Shown piece after piece: positions 1 to 6,041 of a stretch of 6,041 nucleotides of DNA. The notes beneath the pieces are model-generated. The model searched no databases. It saw only the letters and a list, made by a program, of their open reading frames with translations, and was not told the DNA's origin. The DNA comes from Flavobacteriaceae bacterium (lineage in GTDB: Bacteria; Bacteroidota; Bacteroidia; Flavobacteriales; Flavobacteriaceae). The DNA lies in NCBI GenBank assembly GCA_947472705.1, contig CANJDA010000133.1, positions 1 through 6,041 on the forward strand. The letters run 5' to 3'. Each line of letters starts with the position of its first letter. Within the stretch, counting starts at the first letter, position 1. The translations under genes were made by a program, and so were the position numbers.

Positions 1-13
1 GTTGGTCAAATTA

Positions 14-346
14 TCAGCCACCAACACGTTTGGTTTTAAAACCTTTATCCTTTAGGATGTTCATTATTTTATCGCGATAATCACCTTGAATGATGATGGC
101 TCCGTCTTTAAAAGTGCCACCAACGCTAAGTTTTGTCTTTATTTCTTTGGCTAATACTTTAAAATCTTCATCACTACCTTCATAACCTTCAATGATAGTG
201 GTGGCTTTTCCTTTTCGTTTTTCATATTTACAAATCATGGGCTCCTTTTGAATAAAGAGTTCATGGTTTTCTGTTACCTTTTCTATAGGTTCATTAGATT
301 CTTGATGGTCAGGAAAGAGTTTTTTTAATTGATCTTGTAAGTCCAT
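14..346 (-). CDS. yciH: SUI1/eIF1-like translation initiation factor, YciH family (110 aa)
   Basis: This is a small cytosolic protein of the SUI1 superfamily, the bacterial relatives of eukaryotic eIF1, which are thought to act on the small ribosomal subunit and influence start-codon fidelity. The SUI1 fold covers about residues 38-110. It begins with a basic strand (CKYEKRKGKATTII, 39-52) and contains the family hallmark VGGTFKDGAIIIQGD (75-89) followed by RDKI and the C-terminal ending KTKRVGG. This closely resembles what I recall of E. coli YciH (about 108 aa), so the length is normal. The first 37 residues are acidic and variable. The ATG at 346 is the natural start, and no Shine-Dalgarno sequence precedes it, as is usual in Bacteroidota. 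The gene ends in tandem stops, TGA then TAA (16-11). It lies 74 bases downstream of the oxygenase gene on the same strand, with that gene's terminator between them. No TAnnTTTG promoter is visible in the gap, so expression may depend on read-through or an atypical promoter. The family call is firm; the exact cellular role is not. Confidence 0.93.
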   Translation of the reverse strand: MDLQDQLKKLFPDHQESNEPIEKVTENHELFIQKEPMICKYEKRKGKATTIIEGYEGSDEDFKVLAKEIKTKLSVGGTFKDGAIIIQGDYRDKIMNILKDKGFKTKRVGG

Positions 347-364
347 AATACTTTATAAAAAACC

Positions 365-398
365 AAAAAAGACATTAAGTGTAAAACTCAATGTCTTT
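365..398 (-). terminator. Rho-independent terminator of the oxygenase gene
   Basis: Arms 368-380 and 386-398 form a 13-bp stem (12 Watson-Crick pairs and one G-U when read on the minus strand) around the 5-base loop 381-385. On the minus strand the stem runs into six U residues (365-370). It lies 23 bases past the oxygenase stop codon and just upstream of the SUI1 gene. The plus-strand side has no T-run, so it probably works only for minus-strand transcripts. Confidence 0.85.
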
Positions 399-420
399 AA
401 TGAAATTATTGAATTAACCT

Positions 421-1374
421 TTACTTTTTCTTTAATCCTAGTTCTACAAGTCTTTCATCTAGGTATTCACCTGCCGTGATGTCCTCAAATCCTTTCGGAT
501 TGTTAGCATCAATACACTTCTCTATACAATTTAATGGCATATCACTAACTGGATGCATAAAAAAAGGAATAGAAAAACGTGATGTTCCCCATAACTCTCT
601 TGGTGGATTAACCACTTGGTGAATAGTAGATTTCAATTTATTGTTGGTGTGACGCGAAAGCATATCACCAACATTAATCATCAATTCGTCAGGTTGAGCC
701 ATAGCATCAATCCAATCTCCATTATGATTTTGTACTTGCAATCCTTTTCCTTGTGCTCCCATCAAAAGTGTAATTAAATTGATATCACCATGAGCGGCAG
801 CACGAACGGCTCCGTCTTTAGGCTCATCGGTAATTGGTGGGTAATGGATAGGTCTCAAGATACTGTTACCATCTTTGATGTAGTTATCAAAATAAAACTC
901 GTCTAAACCAATATAAAGTGCCAAAGCTCTTAAAACATAAACACCTGTTTTTTCTAACATTCTGTAGGCTTCTTTACCTACTTCATTGAAGTGTGGCAAT
1001 TCATCAACTTCTACATTGTCTGGATATTCATGAGCGTATTTTGAACCTTTGCTAACGTATTGACCAAAATGCCAAAACTCTTTCAAGTCACCAGCAGAAC
1101 GTCCTTTGGCATGTTCTTTACCAAAAGAAACATAACCACGTTGTCCACCAATGCCTGGTATTTCGTATTTTTCTTTGGTTTCCAGAGGGAGAGTAAAGAA
1201 GTTACGCACTTCTGAATATAAATCTCCAACCAATTTGTCATCTAAAAAATGACCTTTTAACGCTACGAAGCCAATGTCTTCATAAGCTCTTCCGATTTCA
1301 TTTACAAATTTTTGTTTACGTGCCGGATCATCCGACAGGAAATCACGTAAGTCAACACTTGGAATTTGTTGCAT
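421..1374 (-). CDS. Isopenicillin N synthase-family Fe(II)/2-oxoglutarate-type oxygenase (317 aa)
   Basis: This is a predicted cytosolic non-heme iron oxygenase of the superfamily that includes isopenicillin N synthase and the plant 2-oxoglutarate dioxygenases. An N-terminal DIOX_N region (about residues 4-110, starting IPSVDL) is followed by the double-stranded beta-helix core (about 168-275). The iron-binding triad is visible as H195-G-D197 (AAHGDIN) and H252 (STIHQVVNP). The co-substrate carboxylate-binding pair is R266-F-S268, and INVGD (233-237) is the usual family motif. All key residues and the normal length (about 300-330 aa) are present, so the enzyme should be active. The substrate cannot be read from the sequence. 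No neighbouring gene indicates a pathway, and no beta-lactam gene is near. Isopenicillin N synthase itself uses an RxS motif without 2-oxoglutarate, so 2-oxoglutarate dependence is inference. The ATG at 1374 directly precedes the IPSVDL strand. A promoter lies 53-60 bases upstream, and the gene ends in TAA followed by a clear terminator. Confidence 0.93.
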   Translation of the reverse strand: MQQIPSVDLRDFLSDDPARKQKFVNEIGRAYEDIGFVALKGHFLDDKLVGDLYSEVRNFFTLPLETKEKYEIPGIGGQRGYVSFGKEHAKGRSAGDLKEFWHFGQYVSKGSKYAHEYPDNVEVDELPHFNEVGKEAYRMLEKTGVYVLRALALYIGLDEFYFDNYIKDGNSILRPIHYPPITDEPKDGAVRAAAHGDINLITLLMGAQGKGLQVQNHNGDWIDAMAQPDELMINVGDMLSRHTNNKLKSTIHQVVNPPRELWGTSRFSIPFFMHPVSDMPLNCIEKCIDANNPKGFEDITAGEYLDERLVELGLKKK

Positions 1375-1402
1375 ACTAAAACTTTTTTGTTAATAACTTA
1401 AA

Positions 1403-1417
1403 TTGGAAAAATTCCAA
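1403..1417. promoter_or_regulatory. 15-bp perfect dyad in the oxygenase leader (possible operator)
   Basis: TTGGAA-AAA-TTCCAA is a perfect inverted repeat with 6-bp arms and a 3-base centre. It falls just downstream of the predicted transcription start of the oxygenase gene (about 1420), a position where a bound repressor could block transcription. It could equally be a chance palindrome in AT-rich DNA. No cognate regulator is in view. Confidence 0.35.
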
Positions 1418-1426
1418 CCATAACTA

Positions 1427-1461
1427 CAAATGTAGCGAATATTTATATATAAAATTTCAAA
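1427..1461 (-). promoter_or_regulatory. Bacteroidota-type promoter for the oxygenase gene
   Basis: On the minus strand, 1434-1427 reads TACATTTG, a perfect match to the Bacteroidota -7 consensus TAnnTTTG. A -33-type TTTG lies at 1461-1458, 23 bases upstream, slightly longer than the usual spacing of about 20. Transcription would begin near 1420, giving a leader of about 45 bases before the ATG at 1374. Confidence 0.65.
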
Positions 1462-1469
1462 GTTATTAA

Positions 1470-1484
1470 CAATTAGTGTAATTG
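1470..1484. promoter_or_regulatory. 15-bp perfect dyad upstream of the oxygenase promoter (possible operator)
   Basis: CAATTA-GTG-TAATTG has the same layout as the dyad at 1403-1417 (6-bp arms, 3-base centre) but a different sequence. It sits 8 bases upstream of the -33 element of the minus-strand promoter, where an activator might bind. AT-rich spacer DNA yields such palindromes fairly easily, so this is only a candidate. Confidence 0.3.
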
Positions 1485-1555
1485 GTTTCCCTTTTTATTC
1501 AATGATAATGAATTAGATAATTTCTTTATTCTTTTCTCTTTTTTCTGTTTTCAAC

Positions 1556-1589
1556 TTGAGTATTAACTAAACACTTTTTAGTACTTTTG
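1556..1589 (+). promoter_or_regulatory. Bacteroidota-type promoter for the E1 fusion gene
   Basis: TACTTTTG at 1582-1589 is a perfect match to TAnnTTTG, with a -33-type TTG at 1556-1558 (23-base spacer, slightly long). The predicted transcription start is about 1594-1597, leaving a leader of about 20 bases before the ATG at 1617. The in-frame TTG at 1587 overlaps the promoter element and would lie upstream of the transcript, so this site decides the start codon. Confidence 0.65.
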
Positions 1590-1616
1590 GGCGACTTTAA
1601 AATACAACAAGCAAAC

Positions 1617-3593
1617 ATGAATTTCGATAGAAAAGAGTTATCCAATATCCAATTGTTGGATTTATATAAAAGACTGCTTAAACCTAGACTGATAGAGGAG
1701 AAGATGCTGATCTTATTGCGTCAAGGCAAAGTGTCTAAATGGTTCTCAGGTATTGGGCAGGAAGCTATCTCTGTGGGTATTACTGCAGCCTTAGATAAAG
1801 ACGAATACATCTTACCTATGCATAGAAACTTAGGTGTTTTTACCGGAAGAGACATTCCGTTACACCGCTTATTTTCGCAATGGCAAGGAAAGAAAACGGG
1901 ATTTACCAAAGGCAGAGACCGCTCGTTTCACTTTGGTACACAAGAGTTCAACATCGTAGGTATGATATCGCATTTGGGTCCACAAATGGGTGTTGCTGAT
2001 GGAATTGCTTTAGCCAATAAACTCAAAAAGAACGGAAAAGTCACTGCCGTATTCACCGGTGAAGGTGCTACTTCTGAAGGTGATTTTCACGAAGCGTTAA
2101 ACATAGCTGCTGTATGGGAACTACCTGTATTGTTTGTTATTGAAAATAATGGGTATGGTTTGTCTACTCCAACCAATGAGCAATACCGTTGTGAGAACCT
2201 AGCCGATAAAGGCGTGGGGTATGGAATGGAAAGTCATATCATAGATGGTAATAATATTTTAGAGGTTTATACTAAAATTGCCGAGTTAAAAGCGTCAATG
2301 GTTGATAATCCTCGACCTGTTTTATTGGAGTTCAAAACTTTTCGAATGCGAGGTCATGAAGAGGCAAGTGGTACTAAATATGTCCCGCAAGAACTAATGG
2401 ACATGTGGACTATAAAAGATCCAATTTCTAACTATAGAGAGTATTTGCTTCAAATAAGTGTGCTTTCCGAAGCAGAAGATGAAAAAATGAAGGCTTCTAT
2501 TAAAGCAGAAATCGATGAGCATTGGGCAATTACACAAGTTGAGCCAGAGTGTATTGCTGACTTAGCCGAAGAGCTTGCTGATATGTATGAACCTTACGAG
2601 TTTGAAACCATTACTCATGGTGATACAGTAGAGAATATCCGTGTGGTAGATGCCATATCGAATGCCTTACGTCAGTCTATGGAGCGTCATGAGAACTTGG
2701 TTATAATGGGACAAGATATAGCAGAATATGGTGGAGCATTTAAAATTACGGATGGCTTTGTAGCCCAATTTGGAAAAGAAAGAGTTCGTAATACACCTAT
2801 CTGTGAAAGCGCTGTAGTTTCTGCAGCTAATGGTTTGTCTATTAACGGACACAAAGCAGTAGTCGAAATGCAATTTGCTGATTTCGTTTCCACAGGTTTC
2901 AATCCAATAGTTAATCTTTTAGCCAAACAACATTACCGTTGGAATGAAAAAGCCGATGTGGTAGTGCGTATGCCTTGTGGTGGTGGTACACAAGCGGGCC
3001 CTTTTCACTCACAGACTAATGAGGCTTGGTTTACTAAAACACCTGGATTGAAAGTAGTCTATCCAGCATTTCCATATGATGCTAAGGGTTTGTTGAATAC
3101 AGCCATCAATGACCCAAATCCGGTGATGTATTTTGAGCACAAACAGTTGTATCGTTCGGTTTACCAAGATGTGCCAATGGATTATTATACTATACCTTTT
3201 GGGAAAGCAGCACTTTTGAAAGAAGGAACTCAAGTGACCATCATTTCTTTTGGAGCTGGAGTGCATTGGGCGTTAGATACTTTAGCAAAACATCCTGAAA
3301 TTAGTGCGGACTTATTAGACCTACGTAGTTTACAACCTCTCGATACCGAAGCCATACTAACTTCAGTTAAGAAAACCAATAAAGTAATTATTCTACAAGA
3401 GGACACTTTGTTTGGTGGAGTTGCTAGTGATATTTCAGCGATGATAATGGAGCAATGTTTTGAGCATCTCGATGCACCTGTGCGCAGAGTTGGTAGTCTA
3501 GAAACGGCTATTCCCTTTGTAAAAGCTTTGGAAGATCAGTACTTGCCAAAAGATCGATTTGAAAAAACTTTATTGGATTTACTAGCATATTAG
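1617..3593 (+). CDS. 2-oxoacid dehydrogenase E1 component, fused alpha and beta subunits (658 aa)
   Basis: This is the thiamine-diphosphate-dependent E1 of a 2-oxoacid dehydrogenase complex. It decarboxylates a 2-oxoacid and transfers the acyl group to the lipoyl arm of E2. Alpha and beta subunits, separate in most bacteria, are joined here. The E1-alpha half (about residues 10-270) shows PMHRNLG (67-73), SFHFG (103-107), and the ThDP/Mg motif GEG (148-150) to NN (177-178), with Glu in the usual GDG position. The RMRGHEEASGT loop (243-253) follows. A helical linker (about 280-335) leads to E1-beta (about 340-658), with GQDIAEYGG (365-373), the catalytic-type glutamate in TPICE (E397) and the conserved histidine in GPFHSQTNEAWF (H464). 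Nothing is missing. I chose the ATG at 1617 over the in-frame TTG at 1587, which overlaps the promoter. The closest fit is the branched-chain type, but pyruvate cannot be excluded. No E2 or E3 gene is adjacent, so the partners must be elsewhere. Confidence 0.93.
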   Translation: MNFDRKELSNIQLLDLYKRLLKPRLIEEKMLILLRQGKVSKWFSGIGQEAISVGITAALDKDEYILPMHRNLGVFTGRDIPLHRLFSQWQGKKTGFTKGRDRSFHFGTQEFNIVGMISHLGPQMGVADGIALANKLKKNGKVTAVFTGEGATSEGDFHEALNIAAVWELPVLFVIENNGYGLSTPTNEQYRCENLADKGVGYGMESHIIDGNNILEVYTKIAELKASMVDNPRPVLLEFKTFRMRGHEEASGTKYVPQELMDMWTIKDPISNYREYLLQISVLSEAEDEKMKASIKAEIDEHWAITQVEPECIADLAEELADMYEPYEFETITHGDTVENIRVVDAISNALRQSMERHENLVIMGQDIAEYGGAFKITDGFVAQFGKERVRNTPICESAVVSAANGLSINGHKAVVEMQFADFVSTGFNPIVNLLAKQHYRWNEKADVVVRMPCGGGTQAGPFHSQTNEAWFTKTPGLKVVYPAFPYDAKGLLNTAINDPNPVMYFEHKQLYRSVYQDVPMDYYTIPFGKAALLKEGTQVTIISFGAGVHWALDTLAKHPEISADLLDLRSLQPLDTEAILTSVKKTNKVIILQEDTLFGGVASDISAMIMEQCFEHLDAPVRRVGSLETAIPFVKALEDQYLPKDRFEKTLLDLLAY

Positions 3594-3611
3594 GTATTTT
3601 AACCAATTAAT

Positions 3612-3657
3612 TTATAAAACAAAAGTGCTGTATTCATACAGCACTTTTGTTTTATAA
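3612..3657. terminator. Bidirectional terminator between convergent genes
   Basis: Arms 3612-3632 and 3637-3657 form a perfect 21-bp inverted repeat with the 4-base loop TTCA. The core AGTGCTGTA/TACAGCACT is flanked by A-runs on the left arm and T-runs on the right, so both strands give a stem ending in a U-rich tract. It lies 18 bases after the E1 stop and 19 bases after the stop of the opposing MORN-like gene, and serves both. Confidence 0.93.
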
Positions 3658-3676
3658 TGATAAATAAATAGTATTA

Positions 3677-4198
3677 CTACCTATCTACTACTGCTTTATT
3701 TACAGGAGACTTCATTTTAGGAGGCTTATTTGATTTTACCCCATTAGTCCAGTATTCTTTACCAAAGATGGAGCCATCTTTATTCTTAATAATAAAAGCA
3801 CCGTCTTTCTTATTTTGATGAAACTCACCCTGTATGTATACTTTCGTACCATCATAGTATTCTACATAAGGGCCTTCTTTGACATTGTTCTTATAATTGA
3901 TCACATAATTGACTGTGCCATTATCAAAGTAATACGTACGCTTGCCCTCAAGCTGTGTATCATATAAATCTAAACTATAAGATATCAGACTGTTTTTGTT
4001 GGTAAGCTTGTTGTAATACACATGAATGTAGCGGTCTTTAATTACATAGGGACGTATTTTGTATATCGCCGCATTTTCCTTTGAAGTGATTTTATAATCA
4101 CAATCATACCAAATCGTATCAACCGAAGCTGTATAACGAGTTTTACCGATAATTAATGAGGAAAAAAATAAAAACAAGAAGAGTGCTAACTTTTTCAT
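3677..4198 (-). CDS. Exported MORN/YwqK-like repeat protein of unknown function (173 aa)
   Basis: Residues 1-18 form a Sec-type signal peptide: MKK, a hydrophobic core of Leu and Phe, then a small-residue end near G18. No cysteine follows, so it is not a lipoprotein, and a periplasmic or secreted location is inferred. The middle section (about 20-83) is rich in Tyr, Asp and Lys and matches no family I recognise. Residues 84-155 hold three tandem 24-residue repeats (84-107, 108-131, 132-155). Each begins with an acidic residue plus Gly, has an aromatic or hydrophobic strand, a D(N)G turn and a YxxNxxK-like end, as in MORN_2/YwqK-type beta-hairpin repeats. A basic, Pro-rich tail (158-173) ends in TAG. 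Databases often label such proteins 'YwqK family antitoxin', but there is no toxin gene here and the protein is exported, so I do not adopt that role. No TAnnTTTG promoter is visible upstream. It converges on the E1 gene. Confidence 0.82.
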   Translation of the reverse strand: MKKLALFLFLFFSSLIIGKTRYTASVDTIWYDCDYKITSKENAAIYKIRPYVIKDRYIHVYYNKLTNKNSLISYSLDLYDTQLEGKRTYYFDNGTVNYVINYKNNVKEGPYVEYYDGTKVYIQGEFHQNKKDGAFIIKNKDGSIFGKEYWTNGVKSNKPPKMKSPVNKAVVDR

Positions 4199-4436
4199 AA
4201 TAGTAGGATATTTGGAATCATAGCGCGGACTAAACTAATAAACTTTATTAACATTAAATCTAAAACTGTTAATAAAACAGCTTAAATTGTAGTTTATATC
4301 CTTAAAAAATGATGAAAAATAATAATAAATAAGTTATGTCTTACGGTTTTTTTTAATACTTTTTCTTAAATAAGGTAATATAAAAAACCACCCGAAAGTA
4401 TCGGATGGTCCTTCAAACAATTAACAAAACTAAAAT
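4199..4436. other. AT-rich spacer between the MORN-like gene and the acyl-CoA dehydrogenase
   Basis: These 238 bases separate two minus-strand genes. Apart from the terminator at 4379-4409 I see no gene, no exact TAnnTTTG element on the minus strand and no RNA motif. A weak 5-bp hairpin (CTGTT/AACAG) near 4266-4280 is too small to call. The promoter of the MORN-like gene must lie here but cannot be placed. Confidence 0.6.
4379..4409 (-). terminator. Rho-independent terminator of the acyl-CoA dehydrogenase gene
   Basis: Arms 4387-4395 and 4401-4409 make a 9-bp stem with one G-U pair on the minus strand and a 5-base loop. On the minus strand it is followed by a U-run (4387-4382). It lies 27 bases past the TAA stop of the dehydrogenase and separates that gene from the downstream MORN-like gene. 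Confidence 0.88.
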
Positions 4437-6041
4437 TTAGAAGCAATAACTATTTTCAGTCACCAATTTGGTAGTAATAGTTTCTCTTAGGCCTACAATA
4501 TTAGGCATGTTGGTATATTTGGTAAAACGACGTAAGCCCATAAGCATCATACGTTGTTCATCGCCTTCGGCAAAAGAAATAATACTTTCTTTTCCTCTCA
4601 AAGTTACCACATCAACAGCTTTGTATAAGTATAGCTTAGCCATGGCAATTTGCTCTGTTACTTTGGTTTCCCCTTGTTTTTTAGCTAGCTTTTCGGTTCT
4701 GAGGATGGTGCTTTCCGAAATATAGATTTCAATTAACATATCGGCTGCGGCCATTAACAATTGCTGGTGATGATCTAAATCCATTCCATATTTCTGCACT
4801 GCTGCTCCGGCCACCATTAAGAAGGCTTTCTTTAATTTGGCAATCATTTCTTTTTCTTCCGAGAATAGTTCGGAATAATCAGGGGTCTCAAAAGACGGGA
4901 TGCCCATTAATTCTTCCTGTACTTTCATAGCTGGACCTAATAAATCGACATGACCTTTCATCGCCTTTTTAATTAACATTCCCACTGAAAGCATTCTGTT
5001 TATTTCGTTTGTACCTTCATAAATACGTGATATACGAGCATCGCGCCAAGCACTTTCCATAGGGGTGTCTTCTGAAAACCCCATTCCTCCTAGAATTTGG
5101 ATACCTTCATCGGCACAGTTTTGAACATCTTCAGATACGGCTACTTTTAATATAGAGCATTCGATGGCAAATTCTTCCACTCCTTTTAATTCGGCTTCCT
5201 GATGGCTAGCCCCTTCGGCTTCGCGCAATTTGATTCGAGTTTCAATGTCTTTGGCAGCTCTGTAAGTAGCACTTTCTCCAGCATAGGCAGACGTAGCCAT
5301 TTCAGCTAATTTGTAACGAATAGCGCCAAAACTTGAAATTGGAACATTGAATTGGATTCTTTCATTAGCATAATGCACGGCATTGGTAGTCACTCTACGT
5401 TGCGCATCTAAGCAGGCTGCAGCCAATTTGATTCTACCTACATTCAATGCATTCATAGCTATTTTGAATCCTTCTCCGCGACCCGCTCACATATTTTCAA
5501 TCGGAACTTTGGTTTCATTAAAAAATACTTGACGAGTAGAGGAAGCACGAATTCCTAACTTATGCTCTTCTTCGTTCATTGAGATTCCATTACTTGGATC
5601 ATTTTCTACTATAAAACCAGTAATGTTTTTATCATCTTCTATACGGGCAAATACTATAAATAAAGAGCAGAATCCGGCATTGGATATCCACATTTTGCCT
5701 CCTGTGATTTTATAATGGGTACCATCTTCCGATAAAACGGCTTTGGTTTTTCCAGAGTTGGCATCAGAGCCTGCACCGGGTTCGGTTAAACAATAGGCTC
5801 CAAACCATTCGCCTGAAGCAAGTTTTGGTACGTATTTTTGTTTTTGTTCTTCCTTTCCGTATAAAGTAATTGGCATTGTTCCTATTCCGGTATGAGCTCC
5901 AAATGCTGTTGAAAATGAACCTGTAGCACCTGATATATAATCACATACCAAGCATGTGTCGACAAATCCCATTCCCATCCCGCCATAAGCTTCAGGAACG
6001 GCTACGCTAAGAAATCCCATTTCACCTGCTTTCTTCATGCA
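4437..6041 (-). pseudogene. Acyl-CoA dehydrogenase (long, VLCAD/ACAD9-like), 5' end outside window, interrupted by in-frame TGA
   Basis: This is an FAD enzyme of fatty acid beta-oxidation that makes trans-2-enoyl-CoA. The 5' end lies beyond the window; 184 codons precede the TGA at 5489-5487, and 349 follow it before TAA. The upstream part holds the N-terminal helices, including VAVPEAYGGMGMG, and the beta domain with the family signature CLTEPGAGSD and the flavin-contact WISNAGF. The downstream part has the C-terminal helical domain with GGMGFSEDTPMESAWRDAR and RIYEGTNEINRML, whose glutamate (codon 5018-5016) is the catalytic base. About 180 further residues form the extra C-terminal domain of long-chain members (about 600 aa in total). 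Both halves are in the same frame and well conserved, so only one codon is at fault: ENM-stop-AGRGEGFKIAMNALN. A single T-to-G change from TTA (Leu) would explain it. If real, neither half alone has both flavin site and catalytic base. An error in the sequence would restore a normal gene. Restart at ATG 5456 would give a 339-aa C-terminal piece. Confidence 0.85.
5487..5489 (-). other. Premature in-frame TGA stop inside the acyl-CoA dehydrogenase
   Basis: The plus strand reads TCA, which is TGA on the coding strand, between codons for ENM and AGRGEGF. The codons on both sides stay in one frame with no insertion or deletion, so this is a nonsense substitution and not a frameshift. It lies at the junction of the beta domain and the C-terminal helical domain. 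Confidence 0.95.

Noticed and set aside
421..1374. Beta-lactam biosynthesis gene
   Set aside because: The fold family is shared with many oxygenases, and no tripeptide synthetase or acyltransferase gene is nearby.
1503..1522. Possible Fur box (GATAATGA-like) in the divergent spacer
   Set aside because: Only the left half matches the Fur consensus; the right half diverges at most positions.
1587..1616. TTG start ten codons upstream for the E1 gene
   Set aside because: The TTG is part of the -7 promoter element, so it would not be in the mRNA.
3677..4198. Antitoxin of a toxin-antitoxin pair
   Set aside because: There is a signal peptide and no adjacent toxin-like gene. The name comes only from YwqK-type repeat similarity.
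4308..4331. Tiny open frame of seven codons in the spacer
   Set aside because: Low-complexity A-rich DNA with no ribosome-binding signal or promoter.
4468..4725. 85-aa open frame on the plus strand within the acyl-CoA dehydrogenase
   Set aside because: It lies wholly antisense to a strongly conserved coding region and resembles no known family. The other antisense frames within the E1 gene are rejected for the same reason.
5487..5489. TGA as a recoded codon (selenocysteine or tryptophan)
   Set aside because: Homologues, as I recall them, do not carry Cys or Trp at this site, no convincing SECIS-like hairpin follows, and the SUI1 gene uses TGA as its stop, although a TAA follows it immediately. 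A point mutation or base error is simpler.

Overview
The window looks like an ordinary chromosomal segment from a member of the Flavobacteriaceae (Bacteroidota), most likely Flavobacterium or a close relative. The evidence is AT-rich DNA, weak or absent Shine-Dalgarno sequences, two perfect matches to the Bacteroidota -7 promoter element TAnnTTTG, and proteins whose sequences read like typical flavobacterial housekeeping genes. No phage, transposon, CRISPR or defence genes are visible, and I see no sign of an undescribed multi-gene system.

Layout, left to right. (1) 14-346, minus: a small SUI1/eIF1-like translation factor (YciH type). (2) 368-398: a hairpin terminator closing the next gene. 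(3) 421-1374, minus: an isopenicillin N synthase/2-oxoglutarate-type non-heme iron oxygenase with an intact iron triad. (4) 1375-1616: a divergent control region with one promoter facing each way and two 15-bp dyads either side of the oxygenase promoter. (5) 1617-3593, plus: a fused alpha+beta E1 subunit of a 2-oxoacid dehydrogenase complex. (6) 3612-3657: a perfect 21-bp inverted repeat serving as a shared terminator for the converging genes. (7) 3677-4198, minus: a small exported protein with three 24-residue MORN/YwqK-like repeats. (8) 4379-4409: a terminator for the last gene. (9) 4437 to the right edge, minus: a long acyl-CoA dehydrogenase of the VLCAD/ACAD9-like type, cut by the window edge and interrupted by an in-frame TGA at 5487-5489.

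The genes appear to be transcribed mostly as single units, since terminators or opposed orientations separate nearly all of them. The E1 fusion (2-oxoacid, probably branched-chain, oxidation) and the acyl-CoA dehydrogenase (fatty acid beta-oxidation) both feed acyl-CoA metabolism, but nothing shows co-regulation. The most notable observation is the premature stop, which separates the FAD-binding half of the acyl-CoA dehydrogenase from its catalytic glutamate while leaving the rest of the frame intact. It is either a very recent loss of function or a base-call error.
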